Assembly (NCBI GenBank): GCA_023394955.1
Contig: JAEWZY010000050.1
Coordinates: forward strand, 24,656 to 88,655
Reading direction: 5' to 3'
DNA from: Bacillota bacterium
GTDB lineage: Bacteria > Bacillota > UBA4882 > UBA8346
DNA: 64,000 nt
Of the stretch, positions 59,760 through 64,000 are shown in pieces. The position numbers were made by a program, and so were the translations under genes. Position 1 is the stretch's first letter. Each line of letters opens with the position of its first letter. The notes beneath the pieces are model-generated. The model saw nothing but the letters and a program-made list of their open reading frames with translations, made no database searches and was not told the DNA's origin.

Positions 59760-60440
59760 TTGATTCAGTTTCAAAATGTCTCAAAAGTGTACCCCAATGG
59801 GGTACCTGCTTTAAATAATGTGAATATGTTCATTGATAAAGGAGAGTTTGTTTTTTTAGTCGGCCCTAGCGGGGCGGGAAAAACAACCCTCATCAATATG
59901 ATTATCCGGCGCGAATTGCCGACCCAGGGAATAATTTATATCGGAAGAAAAAATATCGTTAAAATGAGAGAGAGCGAAGTCGCGACTTTTCGGAGAAACA
60001 TTGGGGTAATATTTCAAGATTTCAAACTACTGCCGAATAAAAACGTTTTTGAAAACATTTCCTTTGCCCTTGAAGTAATTGAAGCTTCACGCAAGGATAT
60101 TTTAAAACAAGTCCCGGCAGTGTTGGAATTAGTCGGACTCAAAGATAAGGCGAAAATTTTCCCCTCGGAATTATCCGGCGGCGAACAACAAAGGGTCTCG
60201 CTTGCCCGAGCCATTGTTAACCGCCCGTTAGTTTTGTTGGCTGACGAACCTACCGGTAATCTGGATCCTGATACTTCCTGGGGCATAATGGACTTGCTGT
60301 TGGAGATTAACAAACGTGGCACTACTGTAATAATGGCCACTCATAATAAGACGATCGTGGACAAAATGAGGCGAAGGGTCGTAGCCCTCGAATGCGGGCG
60401 AATCAGCAGAGATGAACAGAAAGGAGTTTACGAACTTTGA
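59760..60440 (+). CDS. ftsE: Cell-division ABC ATPase FtsE
   Basis: 226 aa. Walker A VGPSGAGKTTLINMIIR, signature LSGGEQQRVSLARAIVNRP, Walker B LLADEPTGNLDP, H-loop MATHN. IQFQNVSKVYPNGVPALNNVNMFIDKGEFVFL is a typical FtsE opening. TTG start with GAGGTG 7 nt upstream. With FtsX it activates a periplasmic peptidoglycan hydrolase at the division site. It overlaps ftsX by 4 bp. Confidence 0.95.
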   Translation: MIQFQNVSKVYPNGVPALNNVNMFIDKGEFVFLVGPSGAGKTTLINMIIRRELPTQGIIYIGRKNIVKMRESEVATFRRNIGVIFQDFKLLPNKNVFENISFALEVIEASRKDILKQVPAVLELVGLKDKAKIFPSELSGGEQQRVSLARAIVNRPLVLLADEPTGNLDPDTSWGIMDLLLEINKRGTTVIMATHNKTIVDKMRRRVVALECGRISRDEQKGVYEL

Positions 60441-61306
60441 AAATCAAGACAATGTGGTATTTCGCCAAAGAAGCCTCAATCGGTTTAAGCCGTAATGGTT
60501 TGATGACCCTCGCGACGATCGGGACCATCATCTTGTCGTTAATCGTTTTAGGCAGTTTTTATATAGTAATCGCTAATACCCATTTTTTAATGGATATGGC
60601 CAAAGGTGTTTTGGAACTTAGGGTCTATCTTAAAGATTGCGCCGACCCTTATAATATACAATCCAAGATCATTGAGTACCAGGGGGTCAAAGATGTTACT
60701 TATATTCCCAAAGAAAAAGGCGCCGAGTGGTTGGAGAAGAATCTGGGGGTAAAAGACTTATTCAAAGCGACTGAGAACCCGTTACCGAATATGATTAATA
60801 TTAAACTTCAAGATGACGCCAAGGTTAAGACTTTAGCCAAAAAAGTAGAGGCCCTGGAAGGAATCGATGAGGTTGAATACGGAGAGACCTTTGTAGAGGC
60901 GATGCTGATCGTCGTTCAAATTATTTGGGTTTTAGGAATTAGCCTGGTTGCGATCATCGGGATAGTAGTATTATATATAATCGTTAATACCATCAGGATC
61001 ACCGTTTTTGCCAGACGCAAAGAGATTGAGATTATGAAGCTGGTAGGCGCAACCGATTGGTTTATTCGTTGGCCGTTCATGATCGAAGGAATTATACTAG
61101 GGCTACTTGGATCGATCGTTGCTTTATTGCTGCTTTCGAAAGGTTACAGTCTTTTAATTCAGTACATAAAACAGTTAGCGCCATTTGTGCCTTTAATGGC
61201 GGAACGGGTAATCAATCGGCAAATGTTTGTATTAATGACGTCATTAGGCGTTTTCTTTGGAGTATTGGGCAGTATGTTGTCATTAAAGAAATTTTTACGG
61301 GTTTGA
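60437..61306 (+). CDS. ftsX: Cell-division protein FtsX
   Basis: 289 aa. Four membrane segments: one after the N-terminal amphipathic helix (LMTLATIGTIILSLIVLGSFYIVI), then the extracellular domain (residues 50-165; LRVYLKDCADPYNIQ, VKDVTYIPKEKGAEWLEKNLG), then three more with the FtsX motif VNTIRITVFARRKEIEIMKLVGATDWFIRWPFMIEG. TTG start inside the ftsE end. Directly followed by its likely effector, the M23 peptidase. Confidence 0.95.
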   Translation: MKIKTMWYFAKEASIGLSRNGLMTLATIGTIILSLIVLGSFYIVIANTHFLMDMAKGVLELRVYLKDCADPYNIQSKIIEYQGVKDVTYIPKEKGAEWLEKNLGVKDLFKATENPLPNMINIKLQDDAKVKTLAKKVEALEGIDEVEYGETFVEAMLIVVQIIWVLGISLVAIIGIVVLYIIVNTIRITVFARRKEIEIMKLVGATDWFIRWPFMIEGIILGLLGSIVALLLLSKGYSLLIQYIKQLAPFVPLMAERVINRQMFVLMTSLGVFFGVLGSMLSLKKFLRV

Positions 61307-61339
61307 ACAAAACCGAATTCGACACATGGAGGTTTAGAG

Positions 61340-62485
61340 ATGGCGCGACAAGTCCGGTTTTATATCGTGCTGGCTTTGATATCCCTTTTCACCGTCAATT
61401 CAATCAGTTTGGGTATTAGCGAGGACGAGATTGAAGACAAAATTGACCAGACTAAAAAGGAGCTGACTCAAACTAAGATCAAAGAACATTCGGTAATTGG
61501 AAGTTTGGTCAGAAGTCAGAAAGAATTGGATAAAGTCAGTTCCAATTTGCGGACCTTGAATCTGAGAATTGGGAAGACTGAAAAAAATATTGAAGTGATC
61601 AAATATAAGATGAACAATACCGAACAAGAGCTTCAAAGATTAGAATCGGAAATTGTTCAACAACAAGATGTTCTGAGGGAACGAATTTTAGCTATATATA
61701 AATATGGATATCAAAGTTATCTAGAGGTTCTATTTGAAGCTAAGGATTTTGGAGAATTCATCACCAGGTTTGGAATGGTCAGACGTTTTGTAGTGAGAGA
61801 CGTACATAGTATTAATAGCTTACGGGAACAACAGAATTTAATATCGCGCAAAAAAGAAGAAATCACAAAGCAACAACAGGATTTGGAACAGCAGAGACAT
61901 CTATATACAAGATTACAGAATCAGAACCGTTATGAACAGAATAGATATTTGTCGAAAATTCAAGTTACTCAAACGGAATTATCCAAAATTCAAAAGGACC
62001 GCCGTTTGTTGGAAAGCGCCCTGGATGAGCTGGAAGATCTATCGAAATCGATGGAATCTGAAATTAGGAATCTTCAGAATAAGAGTAAAACAGCATTGGG
62101 CACCGGAAAATATATTTGGCCGGTATCCGGAGATATTACTTCGTACTTTGGCTATCGGATTCATCCGATCCTAAAGAAACGGAAATACCACTCCGGACTT
62201 GATATCGCCGCGCTTTCGGGGACACCGATCGCCGCCTCCGATACGGGAGTAGTAATCTTTAGCGCCCGAAACGGCGGTTATGGGTTGATGGTCACTATCG
62301 ATCACGGCGCTGGAATTTCTACGATTTATGCCCATTGCAGCCAGTTGTTGGTAAAAAAAGGCCAAAAGGTTTCTAAGGGTGAAATCATCGCTAAGGTAGG
62401 AAGCACCGGGTTAAGCACCGGACCCCATCTGCATTTTGAAGTTCGTAAAGGTGGTGTTCCGGTAAACCCGTTAAATTATATTTAA
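61340..62485 (+). CDS. EnvC/PcsB-like coiled-coil M23 metallopeptidase
   Basis: 381 aa. Signal peptide (FYIVLALISLFTVNSISLG), a long coiled coil (residues 27-245, with a break at YKYGYQSYLEVLFEAKDFGEFITRF, the FtsX-interaction region in homologues), and a LytM domain (260-381). Zinc ligands are intact: KYHSGLDIAA (H-x-x-x-D) and GPHLHFEVR (H-x-H), plus IYAHCSQL. E. coli EnvC is degenerate and only activates amidases; this one should hydrolyse peptidoglycan itself, as PcsB/CwlO do. GGAGG before the ATG. Confidence 0.92.
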   Translation: MARQVRFYIVLALISLFTVNSISLGISEDEIEDKIDQTKKELTQTKIKEHSVIGSLVRSQKELDKVSSNLRTLNLRIGKTEKNIEVIKYKMNNTEQELQRLESEIVQQQDVLRERILAIYKYGYQSYLEVLFEAKDFGEFITRFGMVRRFVVRDVHSINSLREQQNLISRKKEEITKQQQDLEQQRHLYTRLQNQNRYEQNRYLSKIQVTQTELSKIQKDRRLLESALDELEDLSKSMESEIRNLQNKSKTALGTGKYIWPVSGDITSYFGYRIHPILKKRKYHSGLDIAALSGTPIAASDTGVVIFSARNGGYGLMVTIDHGAGISTIYAHCSQLLVKKGQKVSKGEIIAKVGSTGLSTGPHLHFEVRKGGVPVNPLNYI

Positions 62486-62514
62486 TCATGAAACATTGAT
62501 TAGATGATGAACAT

Positions 62515-62656
62515 ACAAATTGAAATAAATTTTAACTATGCTTTTTTCATCATTAAATCATGGATGGAGAGGGTAAATTATAGCATTTATTTCAATTTAT
62601 GATCGAGGTAATATGTCGCGACAATCCGGGGTTAAAAAACTTATTGCGATAGATAT
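62515..62656. repeat. Dispersed palindromic repeat, copy C (inverted)
   Basis: 142 bp aligning with the reverse complement of copy B over its length: AAATTGAAATAA, TATGCTTTT, CATGGATGGA, ATTTATTTCAATTTATGATCGAG, ATATGTCG, TCCGGGG and CTTATT-CGA. The first palindrome is altered (TGTCGCGACA). It ends immediately before the ctpA ribosome site, so it forms the ctpA leader. Confidence 0.65.
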
Positions 62657-62676
62657 AGGGCAAAGGAGCGGTTTAT

Positions 62677-63930
62677 TTGTTTTTTAATAAGCCTAAATGG
62701 CATCAAGTCGCGCTGGTGGCAATTTTAATGGCCATCGGCAGTTTGGGCTGGTGGTGGCAGGGGTACGCCAGACAAGGCAAATACCGGGATCTGGTGTCGG
62801 CATTCTATTTAATGGGAGTTTTAAAGCTTAATTTCTATCAACCGGTGGATTTAGCGAAACTGATGAAAGCTTATTGGCGAACCGGCAATATCGCGGGAAT
62901 GCTTCAGACTCTTAACGATCCTTATACTAGGTTCCTTAATAAAAATGAGTATGGCGAACTAACCAAAGAGACCCAAGGCCGGTTTGGAGGAATTGGAGTC
63001 TATCTAATTCCTAAGGAAGAAGAATTGTTAATCTCTTCGGTTGTGAAGGGTTCACCGGGAGAACAGGCCGGATTACAACAAGGAGATCGGATTATCCAAG
63101 TTGGAGACATATCGGTTAAAGATTTAAGTTCGGAGATAGCGGTCGCCAGAATTCGCGGCGAGGCCGGAACCAAGGTTCAGCTAAGGATAGCCCGGGGCGA
63201 AGCTGAGAAACGCCGCGAAATTGATTTTAAAATCACCCGGGCTAATATTCTAATCCCAACCGTTGAAATGACGGTTAAACAAGATCCTGTTTTAGGAGAA
63301 TACGCCCTGATTCGAATTTCTCAGTTTGCCGAGACCACCTGGGTTGACCTGGATAATTTTTTAAAGAAGATCGATAATTCTCCTAAAGTAAAAGCAATAG
63401 TCCTTGATTTAAGAGCTAACCCGGGAGGATCTCTCGATGGGGCGGTCAAAGTAGCCAGTCAGTTTATTCCGGCGGGGACTCCGGTTTTGCATATCCAACG
63501 GCGGGGGTATCCGGTCCAAAGCATCACAGCCGTCGGCTCCGAACACAAGCAACTCCCGATGGTGGTTTTAATGGATAATTGGAGCGCCAGCGCTTCGGAG
63601 ATTGTGGCCGGGGCTTTGAAAGATCAAAAACGGGCTTTTCTATTGGGGAACCATTCTTTTGGCAAAGACCTGATTCAAGAGGTTAAAAGATTACCGGGCG
63701 GTGCTGGAGCCACCATTACCATAGCCAGTTATTTGACGTCGGGAAAGGTTAATATTCATAAACGAGGCGTCCAACCGGATCAAGTGGTTGAAATTCCCGG
63801 AGCTATGGAACGGTTATTGAAGGAAGGAGATCCGGAGTTATTCTTTAAAATGCAAAAACTTCAGGAGGAGGAAGCCCTAAAAGTTCTCCGCCGTCAGTTA
63901 ACCGGTTCCACTTTGAAGAAAGCGGGATAA
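62677..63930 (+). CDS. ctpA: C-terminal processing peptidase CtpA (S41)
   Basis: 417 aa. N-terminal signal anchor (VALVAILMAIGSLGWWWQGY), PDZ domain (residues 105-190; LISSVVKGSPGEQAGLQQGDRIIQVGDISV), S41 protease domain with LRANPGGSLDGAVKVASQF, the catalytic Ser in DNWSASASEIVAGALKDQKRA and Lys in GNHSFGKDLIQ. It degrades or trims exported proteins in the envelope. TTG start with AAGGAG 8 nt upstream. The order ftsE-ftsX-M23-ctpA is common in Firmicutes. Confidence 0.95.
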   Translation: MFFNKPKWHQVALVAILMAIGSLGWWWQGYARQGKYRDLVSAFYLMGVLKLNFYQPVDLAKLMKAYWRTGNIAGMLQTLNDPYTRFLNKNEYGELTKETQGRFGGIGVYLIPKEEELLISSVVKGSPGEQAGLQQGDRIIQVGDISVKDLSSEIAVARIRGEAGTKVQLRIARGEAEKRREIDFKITRANILIPTVEMTVKQDPVLGEYALIRISQFAETTWVDLDNFLKKIDNSPKVKAIVLDLRANPGGSLDGAVKVASQFIPAGTPVLHIQRRGYPVQSITAVGSEHKQLPMVVLMDNWSASASEIVAGALKDQKRAFLLGNHSFGKDLIQEVKRLPGGAGATITIASYLTSGKVNIHKRGVQPDQVVEIPGAMERLLKEGDPELFFKMQKLQEEEALKVLRRQLTGSTLKKAG

Positions 63931-63947
63931 TCCGAGAGAGGGAGACT

Positions 63948-64000
63948 TTGGCAAAGACCGAGTCTTCGCAGATAATTTTCTTACTTGATGAGGGGAAGTG
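63948..64000 (+). CDS. Possible 5' end of a further gene (truncated by window)
   Basis: From TTG 63948 the frame reads LAKTESSQIIFLLDEGK and is open to the window end; GAGGGAG lies only about 3 nt upstream, so the true start may differ. Too short to identify. Position after ctpA suggests the same operon. Confidence 0.3.
   Translation, partial: MAKTESSQIIFLLDEGK

Noticed and set aside
1..64000. CRISPR array, insertion sequence, prophage or integrase
   Set aside because: No regularly spaced repeats, transposase, integrase or phage structural genes found on either strand.

Overview
The window looks like the chromosome of a motile bacterium of the Bacillota that probably has an outer membrane. 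Start codons (many TTG/GTG behind strong AGGAGG-type sites), CheD, TypA, the PHP-RapZ-GlmR block and AcpS-Nnr-Alr all read as Firmicutes. The flagellar set, however, includes FlgH (L ring) and FlgI (P ring), which only make sense with an outer membrane. Halanaerobia-, Negativicutes- or Limnochordia/Hydrogenisporia-like lineages fit; the sequence alone does not settle which.

Layout. 0-3.6 kb: NfnAB-type flavoprotein pair, a secreted CARDB-repeat protein, a small DUF2892 protein. 3.6-16.2 kb, mostly minus strand: typA; an operon cheR-acpS-nnr-alr-lipoyl-like domain; a secreted unknown, a nitroreductase, a membrane-anchored solute-binding protein whose lobes are in swapped order, a secreted esterase and a class A PBP. 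16.3-22.3 kb: chemotaxis operon cheD-cheA-cheW-cheR-cheB followed by cheY. 22.5-24.5 kb: murI and apbE. 24.8-36 kb: a carboxylate or sugar-acid utilisation region with an IlvD/Edd dehydratase, a LacI regulator, a tripartite tricarboxylate transporter (tctC, tctB, tctA) with an M24-like protein and a Gfo/Idh oxidoreductase inside it, then ddl and a LarA-like nickel-pincer isomerase. 36.3-39.4 kb: PHP phosphoesterase, rapZ, glmR. 39.6-44.5 kb: flgF, flgG, flgA, flgH, flgI, flgJ, with a probable structured RNA between flgF and flgG. 44.7-50.6 kb: a membrane protein, an RsmC-like methyltransferase that seems to start at ATA, glgA with a HIT/GalT-like partner, a gluconate 5-dehydrogenase-like SDR and a GNAT acetyltransferase. 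50.8-51.3 kb: tRNA-Thr and a small gene under an apparent LexA box. 51.3-59.1 kb: leuCDB, an HTH-methyltransferase fusion, a zinc-ribbon protein, KDPG aldolase, and a three-gene operon of ParM-like actin, Hfq/Sm-like protein and a helical unknown. 59.8-64 kb: ftsE, ftsX, an EnvC-like M23 peptidase, ctpA.

How it fits together. The IlvD-type dehydratase, KDPG aldolase, gluconate 5-dehydrogenase-like enzyme, LarA-like isomerase and TctABC uptake system suggest growth on sugar acids. Palindromes of the form AAAAACGT-TTTT lie at the lacI promoter and just before the LarA-like gene and may mark one regulon. Wall and division genes (alr, murI, ddl, PBP1A, ftsEX, M23 peptidase, ctpA) are scattered through the window.

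Most unusual items: the solute-binding protein with swapped lobe order, the actin-like/Hfq-like operon, a dispersed repeat of about 145 bp (three near-full copies and one partial), the flgF-flgG RNA with mutually exclusive helices, the LexA-boxed small gene, and a CheW with a long acidic tail carrying two FliM-like CheY-binding motifs. No CRISPR array, insertion sequence or prophage was seen.
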